A DNA stretch of 64,000 nt from Corynebacterium rouxii (GCF_902702935.1 NZ_LR738855.1:2387020-2451019); one strand, 5' to 3'. Positions 44,411 through 54,801 are shown, numbered from the stretch's first letter. Numbers and translations: made by a program. The notes: generated by a model not told the origin, from the sequence alone.

Positions 44411-44809
44411 CTACCAGACGAGGTTTACCAGCACCATATACAGTGCCGTTCCGCCCATGATGGAAAGCCCTGGGTTTCGCCGCCACCAGTGCAACACCAA
44501 CGTTCCAATAGAGGCAATCAACGCCGCCACAAGCCCGCCGGGAGCTTCAAGGGAACCATAGAGGGTGTACATCACCAGCACGACCATAACCCCCACAGGC
44601 ATGGTCATAGCCAACAGTCCCATCAAAGGGCTTCCGTTAAGGAGGCGCACCGCAGCAAAAGGGATTTGCCGCAGCAGCACGGTCACTATGGCGACGGGGA
44701 TAATCACCGCAAAAACCGACAGAAGACTTACCCCATCTGGAAGTCCTGCGGAGCCAGCGAGGACTAAGGGGTTGGTAGGGCAGTTCACCGGCGATCTCCG
44801 ATCTTCCAT
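44411..44809 (-). CDS. brnE: Branched-chain amino acid exporter small subunit (AzlD/BrnE)
   Basis: A 132-residue AzlD-family protein with four hydrophobic helices. VTVLLRQIPFAAVRLL and VMYTLYG fit the family. Together with AzlC/BrnF it would export isoleucine, leucine, valine and perhaps methionine. The start at 44809 overlaps the end of azlC by 25 bp; a later non-ATG start is possible. No lrp regulator is beside it, unlike the C. glutamicum brnFE locus. Confidence 0.82.
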   Translation of the reverse strand: MEDRRSPVNCPTNPLVLAGSAGLPDGVSLLSVFAVIIPVAIVTVLLRQIPFAAVRLLNGSPLMGLLAMTMPVGVMVVLVMYTLYGSLEAPGGLVAALIASIGTLVLHWWRRNPGLSIMGGTALYMVLVNLVW

Positions 44810-45518
44810 GTCAATCGGGCGTCGATACGCGGGGAGGCGTTACGCACCAGCAACAAGAGGAAGTACGCCACGAGAGTAAAAATCAGCATCTGGTGTGGCA
44901 CCAGCCCTAGGCCGATGAGTGAGAAAGCAACGGCAAAAAATACCAATGACCAGTCTTGGTTGTTACGGAAGGATTCCCACGCCAACACGATAAACAGTGC
45001 GGTCAACGCGAACTCCATGCCCTTGAGACCTTGGGGGATCACACTACCAGCAACGGCACCGAGAATACCGGAGAATACCCACATTGCGTGACAGAACACT
45101 TGGATGGCGAGCACGCGAGAGCCATCGATACGCTGCATGTTGGGGCGCGCCGAGACGATTGCATAAGACTCATCGGTGAGTGCGTACGTGGAATATGCGC
45201 GACCGAGGCGGGAACGAACCACATGGCGGGGATAGGTAAGTCCGTAAAAGATATGACGGAAGTTCACCATAAAGCCGGTAATCGCTGCTGAGATCGGCCC
45301 AACACCGGTAAGAATGAGGTTCAACGCGAGGAACTCCATGGACCCCGCGTAGATAATGATGGAGAAAATGGGGGCCCACCACCATGCAAAACCGGATTGT
45401 CCTACGACGAGCCCGAAGGCAAGACCGAGGGGGGGGCTAGACCGAGGGCAACCGCCCATGAGTCTTTTATTCCGCCGAGAATCTCCGTTCGTTTTTTCAA
45501 TGTTTCACGTGAAACCAC
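44785..45518 (-). pseudogene. brnF: Branched-chain amino acid exporter large subunit (AzlC/BrnF), frameshifted in a C8 tract
   Basis: The AzlC family N-terminus is encoded from GTG at 45518 (GGGAG 8 bp upstream, directly after the yqgE stop): KKRTEILGGIKDSWAVALGL then Ala-Pro. At a run of eight C on the minus strand (45429-45436) the frame is lost. The remaining protein (LGLAFGLVVGQSG... to the stop at 44785) continues in another frame. Six or nine C would restore one continuous frame, and six gives the family-like APLGLAFG. An internal ATG at 45459 opens the downstream frame but lacks the first helix and a ribosome site. It is either inactive here, phase-variable, or an assembly error in a homopolymer. 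Confidence 0.75.
45501..45516. promoter_or_regulatory. parS: parS site at the start of brnF
   Basis: TGTTTCACGTGAAACC, 15 of 16 matching. It encodes V-S-R-E-T just after the GTG start of brnF. Confidence 0.9.
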
Positions 45519-46115
45519 TTAGTTTTCTCCCACGTTGGCCGGGAACGTTGAATACAACGGCAGTGGCATGGGCTGACGACGCATCACATCGCCCCACACG
45601 TCAACGCTTCCTGGAGCCGTCACGTCCGAGGGGAGCGCCGGAGCCACAAACCAGTCACCGTTCTCAATCTCCTGATCCAACTGGCCAGGCGCCCATTCCG
45701 CATGGCCGGCAAACAAGCGCATACCCGATACCAACGGTTTTATCTCTTCTGGATCTGCACCCAAATTCACCATCACTAACCGGTTGGCAAGGCGAGTCAG
45801 ATTCTCCGCATGAACAGCATCTACGCCCTGCGAGGTCACACCAACACCCACCACAGACTGCTGGTTTAACGGACCTCCGATGTACAGCGCCTGTGGCTTA
45901 GTCACACATGGCACCCACTCAGGCATCACATTGAACACGGCGAGGTCGCTACGTGAGGCAAGATTGACGCCAAAGGTGGCATATTCGCTGTGCTCGATAA
46001 TCAAAATGACACTGCGCGCAAAATCCTCCGACTCCATCGAAGGAGCAGCAACTAACACCATGCCCGGCGCGGGTTCATTACGCTCCATGGCGTTAAAAAG
46101 TCGATCGGCAAACAT
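45519..46115 (-). CDS. YqgE/AlgH (UPF0301) family protein
   Basis: A 198-residue cytoplasmic protein of the YqgE family. PAPGMVLVAAPSMESEDFARSV, FGVNLASRS, YIGGPLNQQSV and LFAGHAEWAPGQLDQEI are its characteristic segments. The function is unresolved. Its ATG follows the pcnB stop directly (TAAATG) and its own stop adjoins the brnF GTG (TAAGTG), so pcnB-yqgE-brnFE reads as one operon. Confidence 0.93.
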   Translation of the reverse strand: MFADRLFNAMERNEPAPGMVLVAAPSMESEDFARSVILIIEHSEYATFGVNLASRSDLAVFNVMPEWVPCVTKPQALYIGGPLNQQSVVGVGVTSQGVDAVHAENLTRLANRLVMVNLGADPEEIKPLVSGMRLFAGHAEWAPGQLDQEIENGDWFVAPALPSDVTAPGSVDVWGDVMRRQPMPLPLYSTFPANVGEN

Positions 46116-47603
46116 TTACTGCTCGTACCACCATTTCTTCAATTCCAAAATCGCATCTTCACGTTCTAGGGGGCCGCGCTCTAAGCGCAGTTCTTTTAAG
46201 AACTTCCATGCTTGTCCCACTTGGGGTCCTGCCTTGATGGCGAGAATCTCCATGATCTCGTTACCATCTAGGTCGGGGCGCACCTTGGCTAGGTCTTCCT
46301 TCGCAGCAATATCTGCAATGCGATCTTCTAGGTGATCGTAGGTTTTTTGTAGGCACTCCGCCTTCTTCTTGTTTCGCGTGGTGCAGTCAGCTCGCACGAG
46401 CTTGTGTAGGCGGGGAAGTAGGTCGCCGGCATCGGTGACGTATCGACGCACCGCCGAGTCGGTCCACTCGCCCTCACTAAAACCATGGAACCGCATGTGT
46501 AAGCGAATAAGCTCACTAACGTCACGGATCATGTGCTTGGAGTACTTCAACGCACGCATGCGGTGACGCATGAGGCGGGCACCCACGATCTCATGCTGGT
46601 GGAAGCTCACGCGCCCCTCGGGGGAGAACTCGCGCGTATCTGGCTTACCGCAGTCGTGCATGAGGGCAGCCCAGCGCAGCACCACATCAGGGCCGTCTTC
46701 TTCTTGATCCATCGCCTGGCGCAACACCGTCAGGGAGTGAGCATACACATCCTTGTGTTGATGGTGTTCGTCTTGGGTAAGCCGCAGCGCAGAGATTTCC
46801 GGATAGATAATATCCGCCAATCCGGTATCAACCATCACATCGATACCATCCCACGGGGTTTTACCGCAGATCATCTTGTCCAGCTCCACCTGCACACGCT
46901 CAGCGGTAATCCGCATGATCTGATCCGCCATTTCCGTTATGGCGTGGCGCACTCGTGGTGCAAGATCAAAGCCCAACTGGGAAACAAAACGAGCAGCACG
47001 CAGCATACGCAGGGGGTCGTCGTTAAAGCTTTGCTGGGGAGCCGCTGGAGTGTCTAACAGACCCGCAGCTAGATCTTCCATGCCACCCACAGGGTCATAG
47101 AACTGCATCGAGCCATCCGGCAGGATCTCCATTGCCATAGCGTTGACAGTGAAGTCGCGGCGAATTAGATCCCCTTCAAGAGTGTCGCCGAATTGCACCT
47201 CGGGGTTACGGGACTGCCCGTCATAGACATCCGAACGGAACGTGGTGATCTCGATTTGTTGGCCATCTTTTTCTGCCGAAACGGTACCAAACTCGATACC
47301 GGTGTCCCAGACCACGGGGGCGTACTCTTCCAAAATTGCAGATACCACGTCGGGACGGGCATCCGTTGTAAAGTCCAGATCATGCCCAAGCTCATCAAGC
47401 AGGGCATCACGCACCGAACCACCTACGAGGTAGAGGCGGTGCCCACGATCGTGGAACGCTTGAGCCAGTGGACTCAATAGCGGAGAGAGTAAGCCTAGGG
47501 TTTTCTGTGCGCGGACCAACAGCTGTGCTGGATCGGCTACGTCTAAGGCCACACCGGAAGAGGCGGGGGAAACATCATGGTTACTCTGTGGGTTCACCCG
47601 CAT
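46116..47603 (-). CDS. pcnB: CCA tRNA nucleotidyltransferase
   Basis: A 495-residue class II nucleotidyltransferase that adds CCA to tRNA 3' ends. The active site is LYLVGGSVRDALLDELGHDLDFTTDA (split over the GGSVRD and DLDF motifs). FTVNAMAM and DDPLRMLRAARFVSQLGF follow. An HD phosphohydrolase domain appears later (WAALMHDCGKPDTR). The ATG at 47603 opens a long unstructured leader of about 25 residues; a later start is possible. It diverges from the Nudix gene, with 139 bp between them. Confidence 0.93.
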   Translation of the reverse strand: MRVNPQSNHDVSPASSGVALDVADPAQLLVRAQKTLGLLSPLLSPLAQAFHDRGHRLYLVGGSVRDALLDELGHDLDFTTDARPDVVSAILEEYAPVVWDTGIEFGTVSAEKDGQQIEITTFRSDVYDGQSRNPEVQFGDTLEGDLIRRDFTVNAMAMEILPDGSMQFYDPVGGMEDLAAGLLDTPAAPQQSFNDDPLRMLRAARFVSQLGFDLAPRVRHAITEMADQIMRITAERVQVELDKMICGKTPWDGIDVMVDTGLADIIYPEISALRLTQDEHHQHKDVYAHSLTVLRQAMDQEEDGPDVVLRWAALMHDCGKPDTREFSPEGRVSFHQHEIVGARLMRHRMRALKYSKHMIRDVSELIRLHMRFHGFSEGEWTDSAVRRYVTDAGDLLPRLHKLVRADCTTRNKKKAECLQKTYDHLEDRIADIAAKEDLAKVRPDLDGNEIMEILAIKAGPQVGQAWKFLKELRLERGPLEREDAILELKKWWYEQ

Positions 47604-47742
47604 GAGTCTACATTCTTCAACGCGCTAAAGCCCGATGAAGTACCTAGAGATTTCATTCGTGGGATCACAATCTTATGCAAATCTTGTTCCAAATGTGGTT
47701 CGTAGATACCTTCTTTAGCGTGAACGGGATACGATCAGCGGG

Positions 47743-48615
47743 ATGACTGAAAACGAACGGGCTCATGCGGGTCATGCTTCCGCGTCGCCACAGCGCACGC
47801 GCCGCCGTCGTGGCAAGCCGCGCAGGCGTATGAATTCAGGTGCTTCTAATCAAGGTGGTGGCACCTCAAAGTCTGCTGCACTCAGTTCGAGCACTTCCGG
47901 TTCTCACGGGGAGCGCGGCAGCCATGGGGAAGATAAAGACAAGCAGAATAAGCACACGAGGCGTAAACGTCGCCCAGCACACCGTTCTACCCAGCGTGGT
48001 TCCCGCGGTGGGGACTCGTCTCATTCCAGCTCGGGCACTAAGCGACGTCGGCACATGGCCAGTAAGAACCGTGGCAATCAATCGCGCCGTCAAAACAATA
48101 GGTCCTCGCGGATCACTACCCGCGATGAGACGTCGGCAGGCGGTCTTGTTATCTCCGGCCTAGCGGAGGCCGTGGACGAGAACAACAACGTGGATCTTTC
48201 TCGTATCTACGTCGCGTTGATTGGTCGCTTGGATCGTCGCGGGCGATTGCTGTGGTCAATGCCGAAGGGCCATGTGGAACCCGGCGAGGAGACTGCTGCC
48301 ACCGCTGAGCGTGAGGTGTGGGAAGAGACCGGCATCCATGGTGAGGTGATTACGCAGCTGGGCACGATTGATTATTGGTTTGTGTCTGAGGGGGTGCGTA
48401 TTCACAAGACGGTGCATCATCATCTGCTGCGCTATGTGGATGGTTATCTCAATGATGAGGATCCTGAGGTGACGGAAGTTGCGTGGATTCCTGCGGATGA
48501 GTTGATTGAGCATTTTGCGTATGCGGATGAGCGTAAATTGGCGCGTATTGCCCATAATGTGCTTCCTGAGTATGCGATCAAGGAGAAGGAAGCAGGGAGG
48601 GTTACTCCACGGTGA
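47743..48615 (+). CDS. Nudix hydrolase with Arg/Ser-rich N-terminal tail
   Basis: A 290-residue protein. Residues 1-125 are low-complexity and strongly basic (Arg, Ser, Gly, Lys), probably disordered. From about 130 on is a Nudix domain with the box [20 protein letters not shown] around residue 175, matching Gx5Ex7REUxEExGU and hydrolysing a nucleoside diphosphate linked to another moiety. The following gene overlaps by one base (TGATG). The gene order Nudix, DUF6049, MurJ, SigM, TrxB, TrxA, CwlM is the conserved actinobacterial origin-side cluster. Confidence 0.9.
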   Translation: MTENERAHAGHASASPQRTRRRRGKPRRRMNSGASNQGGGTSKSAALSSSTSGSHGERGSHGEDKDKQNKHTRRKRRPAHRSTQRGSRGGDSSHSSSGTKRRRHMASKNRGNQSRRQNNRSSRITTRDETSAGGLVISGLAEAVDENNNVDLSRIYVALIGRLDRRGRLLWSMPKGHVEPGEETAATAEREVWEETGIHGEVITQLGTIDYWFVSEGVRIHKTVHHHLLRYVDGYLNDEDPEVTEVAWIPADELIEHFAYADERKLARIAHNVLPEYAIKEKEAGRVTPR

Positions 48616-51326
48616 TGTCCCGCAACCTTCGTTTGGCAACGAGCACAGTGAGTCTGGCTGCGGCGAGTGTCGCCGCGTTGGCTGCTCCTGCGATGGTGCC
48701 GGTTGTTTCTGCTCCGCAGGCGCGTGCCGACGTCCTCCCCGCGTCGCCGTCGGATGATACGTGGCGGGATCAGTGGGTCAACCCTGAGTTGCGAACGGTG
48801 GATAGCAATGCGCCGGTGACCTTCGAGGTCACGCACGTGGATTCCCAGGTGGAATTGGGCGCTGCGGTTGAGTTGTCGCTAACAGTGACCAATAACAGTA
48901 CTGATATGTTGTCGGCGGGGTCGGTATCTATTGCGGCGCGTAATGCGGCTGCGGTGGCGGATGTGGCGTCGGCACGCACGGTGTTGGCGGGTGATTCTGG
49001 TGCGTTTGGCCCGAGTGCCTTGGTGGATCGTATTGATTCTTCGTTGGCGCCTGGGGAGTCCATACAGGTTAAGGTGCAGGTTCCGGTGTCGTCGACGACG
49101 GCGGATGGTTTGCGGATTAGCCAGTCTGGCATTTATCCGGTGTGGGTTGGGTTGACTACTGCATCGGGGGAGCAGTTGTCCTCGCAACGCTTTTTGTTGA
49201 ATGTCAAGGATCCGCATGCGGAGGCGGTGACGCGTTCGTCGAGCCCGTTGAGCATTGTGGCCCCGGTGACGGCAGATGTGGACATAGTGGGCGGTGAGAC
49301 GGGGGAGGCACCGGAGCGTGCGCCGTTGATTTTGCGTTCGGAGCAGCTGGCGGAGTCGATGCGTGCTGGTGGTGAGCTTGCCGAGCTTGTCGACGCCCTC
49401 AGCGTGGCCACCGACAATGAGGCTCTGCGTCGTGCGACGTGTGTTGCGCTTGACCCGCAGCTTATCGACGTCGCCTCCCGGATGAGCAATGGTTATTCGG
49501 TAGGCGATAATCGCCCGAGTTCCGTGTCGGATAAAAGGCGACTACGCGATTCGTGGTCTAAGGACGATACGAAGGCCTCATTGACTCCAGGTCAGGGCGT
49601 GCAGGATGCCACGCAATGGTTGGACAAAGTGCGTGCCCTCGCCCGCGATACCTGCATCGTTGCCATGCCGTGGGCCAACGCGGACCTCGATGCGGTAGCT
49701 AAAACGAACAACTCGTGGCTTATGCGCGAGGCCGTCCAGCGGGGCTCTGCGGTGCTCGAAGGCGTCCTCGGTGTCCAACCAGAACCCAATATCGTCATCC
49801 CAGGCTCGGGCTATGTATCACCAGATGCAGCCAAAAGCTTAGGGTGGGCGGACCAATCGCAAGGAACCGGCGGGGACATCAACGCCGCATGGGAAGCAAG
49901 CACCCAAGGACCATCTCCTGTCGACGCCTCACCGAATACCCCAGATTCACAGGCTTCCTTGGACAGTGTGAACAGCTCCGCTCCCACAGCAACAGCACCT
50001 ACGCCTAGTGTTCCAGTTTCCGTACTCGTAGCAGATAATACGGTGTGGCAGGTTCCGCAATCGGGCCGATTTGGCATGCTCGCGCCGGGTATTCGTTCGG
50101 TGACCTATCAGGGTTCATTGGCGGCAACGTTGGCGCAGGCGGCTATACGTCCTATTACGGTGGGTTATGGCAATGAGGCGGCGCGTTTTAATTATTCCTT
50201 GGATAGTGCCGCTACTCGTTCGGCGACGGCTGCGTCGGCAGTAACGCTGGCGGTGGCAGCGAATCGTCAAGAGTTGCCTTCACCTGCTGCCGAATCAGTA
50301 GATACCGGCGATGACACCCTTGAGCAGTCCCACGAGGTATCAGCGGATCCACTGCTTATGATGCTGCCAGCGGGACAGTCGCAACCACGCGCGTGGTTGG
50401 AGTCTGCTGCAGCGGCGTTGGATAGTCATGCTGCGGTGCCGATGACGTTGAAGGATTATGTGTCCACGTCTGCACGGCAGGAAGAGGAGCTGGGGGCACG
50501 CGCCCGCGACTTCAGCAATGGGCAGGCTGCCGGCTTTGGTGCGCCGTATAGAGATCCGACGGTGGTATCGGATACGGAGATTCTTCGTGTGCGTCAGCAG
50601 TCGGATTACACCAATGATCTCACGCGGTTGATGGTGTCGGATCCTGCTATTGCGGTGACACCTTATAATTTCACCGCACCACTAAGACAAGATCTATTGC
50701 GCGCAATTGGAATGACAACGCGCAGGTCAATGGTCACCTTTGATAAATCCGTAGCCGATTCCCACACAATTACCAACGAGAACCGCGATACCTTAACGGA
50801 GCTGCGCAGATCGGTCACATTGTTGCCACCTGGCAACGTGTACACCCGCTTTTCTGATTCCTCACCGCTTTTGATCGCGGCGAAAAACGGTCTGCCGCTC
50901 CCCGTGGATGCACGCATCCGGTTCACGGGGCCGCAGGGAGCGTCGTTAAAGCTGGACGACCATGTGGTCATTCCGGCCAAGGGCTCCATCACTCTTCAGA
51001 TGACAGCCAATCTGCCTAGCGACGATTCCCGCACCGACCTCAAGTTGTGGCTCGCTACACCCTCTGGGGCTGCGATCTCTAATCCGGTCGACATTGGTGT
51101 GCAAACCCGGCGCGGCTTGTTGAGCACGGGTGGTGCGGTATCTGCAGCAATTTTGGTGCTGTTTGCGTTTTTGTTCTTGCGGTTCTTTAAAAAGAAGCGC
51201 CGAGAAGCTCAGGAGTTAGCTCAGGTCGAGCCTGAGAATATCGATGCGACGGCGGTGATCGATACGCCGGTGCCACACACCAGTAGACACCGTCCACAAC
51301 ATAGGTTGAGTGATGACTCACCGTAG
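48615..51326 (+). CDS. DUF6049 family exported membrane protein
   Basis: A 903-residue protein with a signal peptide (TVSLAAASVAALAAP, cleavage near QARA). A large extracytoplasmic region of about 790 residues follows. One C-terminal helix (about 837-859) is flanked by KKKRR, with a short cytoplasmic tail. The ectodomain begins with an immunoglobulin-like segment (VELSLTVTNNSTD). The family is always found upstream of murJ in actinobacteria but has no assigned reaction. Start ATG at 48615 overlaps the Nudix stop. A terminator at 51355 separates it from murJ. Confidence 0.88.
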   Translation: MSRNLRLATSTVSLAAASVAALAAPAMVPVVSAPQARADVLPASPSDDTWRDQWVNPELRTVDSNAPVTFEVTHVDSQVELGAAVELSLTVTNNSTDMLSAGSVSIAARNAAAVADVASARTVLAGDSGAFGPSALVDRIDSSLAPGESIQVKVQVPVSSTTADGLRISQSGIYPVWVGLTTASGEQLSSQRFLLNVKDPHAEAVTRSSSPLSIVAPVTADVDIVGGETGEAPERAPLILRSEQLAESMRAGGELAELVDALSVATDNEALRRATCVALDPQLIDVASRMSNGYSVGDNRPSSVSDKRRLRDSWSKDDTKASLTPGQGVQDATQWLDKVRALARDTCIVAMPWANADLDAVAKTNNSWLMREAVQRGSAVLEGVLGVQPEPNIVIPGSGYVSPDAAKSLGWADQSQGTGGDINAAWEASTQGPSPVDASPNTPDSQASLDSVNSSAPTATAPTPSVPVSVLVADNTVWQVPQSGRFGMLAPGIRSVTYQGSLAATLAQAAIRPITVGYGNEAARFNYSLDSAATRSATAASAVTLAVAANRQELPSPAAESVDTGDDTLEQSHEVSADPLLMMLPAGQSQPRAWLESAAAALDSHAAVPMTLKDYVSTSARQEEELGARARDFSNGQAAGFGAPYRDPTVVSDTEILRVRQQSDYTNDLTRLMVSDPAIAVTPYNFTAPLRQDLLRAIGMTTRRSMVTFDKSVADSHTITNENRDTLTELRRSVTLLPPGNVYTRFSDSSPLLIAAKNGLPLPVDARIRFTGPQGASLKLDDHVVIPAKGSITLQMTANLPSDDSRTDLKLWLATPSGAAISNPVDIGVQTRRGLLSTGGAVSAAILVLFAFLFLRFFKKKRREAQELAQVEPENIDATAVIDTPVPHTSRHRPQHRLSDDSP

Positions 51327-51354
51327 TTCCACATGCTCAGCGCATTCGCTAAGA

Positions 51355-51381
51355 GGGGGCCTGTCATTTCCGGCCCCTTTT
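51355..51381 (+). terminator. Terminator between DUF6049 gene and murJ
   Basis: The stem GGGGCC/GGCCCC with a short loop is followed by TTTT, 29 bp past the stop codon. Confidence 0.7.
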
Positions 51382-51432
51382 GTGTTCCCAGCTCCCTCAG
51401 GTATCTCAAGTTTTGCAAAGTAGGACACTTCG

Positions 51433-54400
51433 TTGAATCCCACGAATCCCACACCCAATCCGCAGCGTGGCACGCGACATCGCATTGTTACCCCTGCCGC
51501 CCCTGCACCTGTGCCGGCAGCCCGCCCACAGGCAGCAAAGGAGACATCGAACGATCGCTCCAAGCTCGATCGTGTTCCGGTTCGTCACAAGCAGCCAGAA
51601 GCTGCGGTGGCTGCCGTTGATACGTCGGTTGCGGTGGCAGTAGCAGAGGAGTCGACGAAGGAGCCTGCGGAGGCTACAACGGCAGCGGCTACTGCGACGG
51701 CTACTGCAACGTCGGAAAGCGACACTCAGGAGACGAGCGATAGCGATGTGGTGCGTTCTACCGGCTCGATGGCGATTGCTACGTTGGTGTCTCGTATTAC
51801 CGGCTTTTTGCGCACGGTGTTGATTACTACCACCCTAGGTGGTGCGATCGCGTCGGCGTTTAACACCGGTAATACGTTGCCGAACTTGATCACAGAGATC
51901 GTGTTGGGTGCGGTGTTGACATCTCTGGTGGTACCTGTGTTGGTACGCGCGGAGAAGGAAGACCCCGATCGTGGTGAGGCGTTTATTCGCCGGTTGTTCA
52001 CGTTGGCGTCCACGTTGCTGATCGCGGTGACGATCATTGCGGTGGTGTCGGCACCGTGGTTGAGCCGGTTGATGTTGCGTTCCGACGGCAAGGTCAACCT
52101 GTTCCAGACCACGAGTTTTGCATATCTATTGTTGCCGCAGATTTATTTCTATGGCATTTTTGCGCTGCTGATGGCAGTGCTGAACACTAAGCAGATTTTC
52201 AAGCCTGGTGCATGGGCTCCCGTGGCGAACAACGTGATCACCATTGTGGTGTTGGTTGCTTATATGTTGCTGCCAGGGGAGATCGATCCAGATGCGCCGT
52301 CGAAGGTAACGGATCCGCATGTGTTGTTGCTGGGTTTGGGTACAACGCTGGGTGTTGTGGTGCAGTTGCTGATTATGATTCCGCCGATTCGTCGTGCTGG
52401 GGTGTCGCTGAAGCCGTTGTGGGGTATTGATGCCCGGTTGAAGCAGTTCGGTGGCATGGCGTTGGCGATTATCGTTTATGTGGCGATTTCGCAGTGGGGT
52501 TACATCATTACGACGCGTATTGCGTCGCATGCGGATGCGGGTGCGCCGAATATTTATCAGCAGCATTGGCTGTTATTGCAGGTGCCATATGGCATTATCG
52601 GCGTGACGTTGTTGACGGCGATTATGCCGCGGTTGTCGCGTAATGCGGCTGATGGTGATGATAAAGCTGTGGTCCGCGATTTGGTGGTGGGCTCGAAGCT
52701 GACGTTTATTGCTCTGATTCCGATTGTGGTGTTCTTTAGCGCTTATGGTGAGCGCATTGGAGTGGGGTTGTTTGCTTATCGACGTTTCGATGTGGAGTCC
52801 GCTTCTATCCTTGGTTTAACGCTGGCCTATTCGGCTTTTACGTTGTTGCCTTATGCGTTGGTGTTGTTGCATTTGCGTGTGTTCTATGCCCGTGAGGAGG
52901 CGTGGACTCCTACGTTTATTATTGCTGGCATTACAGGCACCAAGGTGGTGTTGTCGATGTTGGCTCCGTTGGTGGCGTCGGATCCTAGCCGTGTGGTTAT
53001 TTTGCTGGGTGCTGCCAATGGTTTCGGTTTTGTGTCCGGTGCGCTGATTGGTGCGATGTTGTTGCGTCGTAAGTTGGGCAATTTGGGCAGCAGGGAAGTG
53101 ACTAAGACCAGTGTGTGGGCGCTGGGTTCATCGCTGGTGGGCATTGTGGTTGCTTTGGGCCTCAGCATGGGTATGGATCGTGTTGCTGGGGGCTTTTTTG
53201 AGTTCTTCGGCAGCGTGGGCATGCTGATTCATTTGGCGATTGTGGGCGTGGTGTTCCTTGTGGTCACTGCGCTGGTGTTGTCGCGTTCTGGGTTGGAAGA
53301 GGTTGTCAGCCTGGGTTACGCGTTGCAGCGGATCCCTGGCATGCGTCGTGTGATCAAGATGAAGGCGCAACAGCCTGCCGATACGGTTCCTACGAACGAG
53401 GCTCTTGCGGCTCAGGCGCTTACTTTCGACGACACGTTCAATGCCACCCCGATCCCTGCGCCGATGTCTGCTGGTATTGTTCGTGGCCCGCGTTTGGTGC
53501 CGGGTGCGCAGGTGTCGGATGGTCGTTTCCGTCTGCTTGCCGACCACGGTTCAGTCTCGACTGCCCGCTTCTGGCATGCCCGCGAAAAGGCCACGGGTAG
53601 GGACGTGGCCTTGGTGTTCGTGGATACGTCGGGAAGCGCCCCACAGGCCCCCGCAAGCCCTGCTGCGGCTGCGGGTAAGGCCGCCGAGATTGCGCGTCGT
53701 ACGCGTGCGTTAGCGGGTCTGAAGCATCCTGCGATTGCGCCGAATATTGAGGTGTTGTCGTACCGCAATGGTTGCCTTGTGGTGGCGGACTGGGTGCGTG
53801 GTTCTAATTTGTCGGCGGTGGCGGATTCTACGGTGAATCCTTATGCGGCGGTGTATGCGTTTGAGCCGTTGGCTCAGGCGAGTGCGGCGGCGAAGCAGGC
53901 TCACACGCCGCTGGGTATTGATAACCATGCGCGTATTCGCATTAACACCGATGGTATGGCAGTTTTGGCGTTTCCTGCGGTGTTGTCGGATTCTTCTTAT
54001 GAGCGCGATCTGCGGTCGCTGCGTACTGCCTTGGGCACGCTTATCGACGTCGACACTGCGCCGAAGACCATCACCGCGTTGTTGCAAAAAGACGCAGCCG
54101 AGTTGCCACAGGCTATCGCTGATCTCCCTGACCCTGACGACGCACACGAGGAACACCTCAACGTCACTGCGGAGGAAACCCCGAAGCCAACCAACACCCC
54201 AGGCTTTGGTAGCCGTGGATTTAGCCGCAGTAGCCGCGTATTTATTGCGGCCACCGCGATGCTCCTTGTGGTGGTACTGGCCATTATCACCGCCTATGTG
54301 ACCAGTGTTCTCGGCGGGGATAAACAGGAGGCTCCGATTACGAAGAATTCGATTGCGGGTGGCCAAAGCCAGTCTGCGAACTCCACCATGCCAGGCATTG

Positions 54401-54774
54401 TGGTGCCGATTATCAGTGCCGAAACTTCCCATGCAGCAGGCAATGCTGATCCCGATATGCCGGACACCGCCCCTATGGCTATCGACCCTGCCTTAGAAAG
54501 CGCGTGGCAGCCAGCCAAGGGCGATACCTTGGTTCTTAACTTCACCCAGCCCTACGTGATTAGCCGCGTGATTCTTGATTCCCCCACGAAGGACATGACG
54601 GTCGAGGTTCGCGCCGGGGACACCGTGGTGGGCACGGGCACTGTCACCAAGTCGCGCACCAAGATCACGGTGACGCCAGCTCCTGCGGTCACCTCGTTGA
54701 GTATCCGCGTGGTGGGTGTCCCAGATGGTGTGTCCCCAGAAATCAACGACGTGAAACTGGTGGCAAAAACTTAG
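51433..54774 (+). CDS. murJ: Lipid II flippase MurJ fused to a pseudokinase and an outer domain
   Basis: A 1113-residue protein. Residues 1-100 are Ala/Thr/Glu-rich and disordered. Residues 105-640 form the MurJ core of about 14 helices (STGSMAIATLVSRITGFLRT at the start), which flips lipid II. Residues 690-890 resemble a Ser/Thr kinase, but the ATP-binding Lys is replaced (VALVFVD) and HRD and DFG motifs are missing. A helix at about 937-957 leads to an extracytoplasmic beta-sandwich-like domain. This is the mycobacterial MviN layout, where phosphorylation recruits FhaA. The start appears to be TTG at 51433; no ATG lies near. Confidence 0.93.
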   Translation: MNPTNPTPNPQRGTRHRIVTPAAPAPVPAARPQAAKETSNDRSKLDRVPVRHKQPEAAVAAVDTSVAVAVAEESTKEPAEATTAAATATATATSESDTQETSDSDVVRSTGSMAIATLVSRITGFLRTVLITTTLGGAIASAFNTGNTLPNLITEIVLGAVLTSLVVPVLVRAEKEDPDRGEAFIRRLFTLASTLLIAVTIIAVVSAPWLSRLMLRSDGKVNLFQTTSFAYLLLPQIYFYGIFALLMAVLNTKQIFKPGAWAPVANNVITIVVLVAYMLLPGEIDPDAPSKVTDPHVLLLGLGTTLGVVVQLLIMIPPIRRAGVSLKPLWGIDARLKQFGGMALAIIVYVAISQWGYIITTRIASHADAGAPNIYQQHWLLLQVPYGIIGVTLLTAIMPRLSRNAADGDDKAVVRDLVVGSKLTFIALIPIVVFFSAYGERIGVGLFAYRRFDVESASILGLTLAYSAFTLLPYALVLLHLRVFYAREEAWTPTFIIAGITGTKVVLSMLAPLVASDPSRVVILLGAANGFGFVSGALIGAMLLRRKLGNLGSREVTKTSVWALGSSLVGIVVALGLSMGMDRVAGGFFEFFGSVGMLIHLAIVGVVFLVVTALVLSRSGLEEVVSLGYALQRIPGMRRVIKMKAQQPADTVPTNEALAAQALTFDDTFNATPIPAPMSAGIVRGPRLVPGAQVSDGRFRLLADHGSVSTARFWHAREKATGRDVALVFVDTSGSAPQAPASPAAAAGKAAEIARRTRALAGLKHPAIAPNIEVLSYRNGCLVVADWVRGSNLSAVADSTVNPYAAVYAFEPLAQASAAAKQAHTPLGIDNHARIRINTDGMAVLAFPAVLSDSSYERDLRSLRTALGTLIDVDTAPKTITALLQKDAAELPQAIADLPDPDDAHEEHLNVTAEETPKPTNTPGFGSRGFSRSSRVFIAATAMLLVVVLAIITAYVTSVLGGDKQEAPITKNSIAGGQSQSANSTMPGIVVPIISAETSHAAGNADPDMPDTAPMAIDPALESAWQPAKGDTLVLNFTQPYVISRVILDSPTKDMTVEVRAGDTVVGTGTVTKSRTKITVTPAPAVTSLSIRVVGVPDGVSPEINDVKLVAKT

Positions 54775-54801
54775 CAAACCCGCTGCTTGTCGCAGCATTG
54801 C

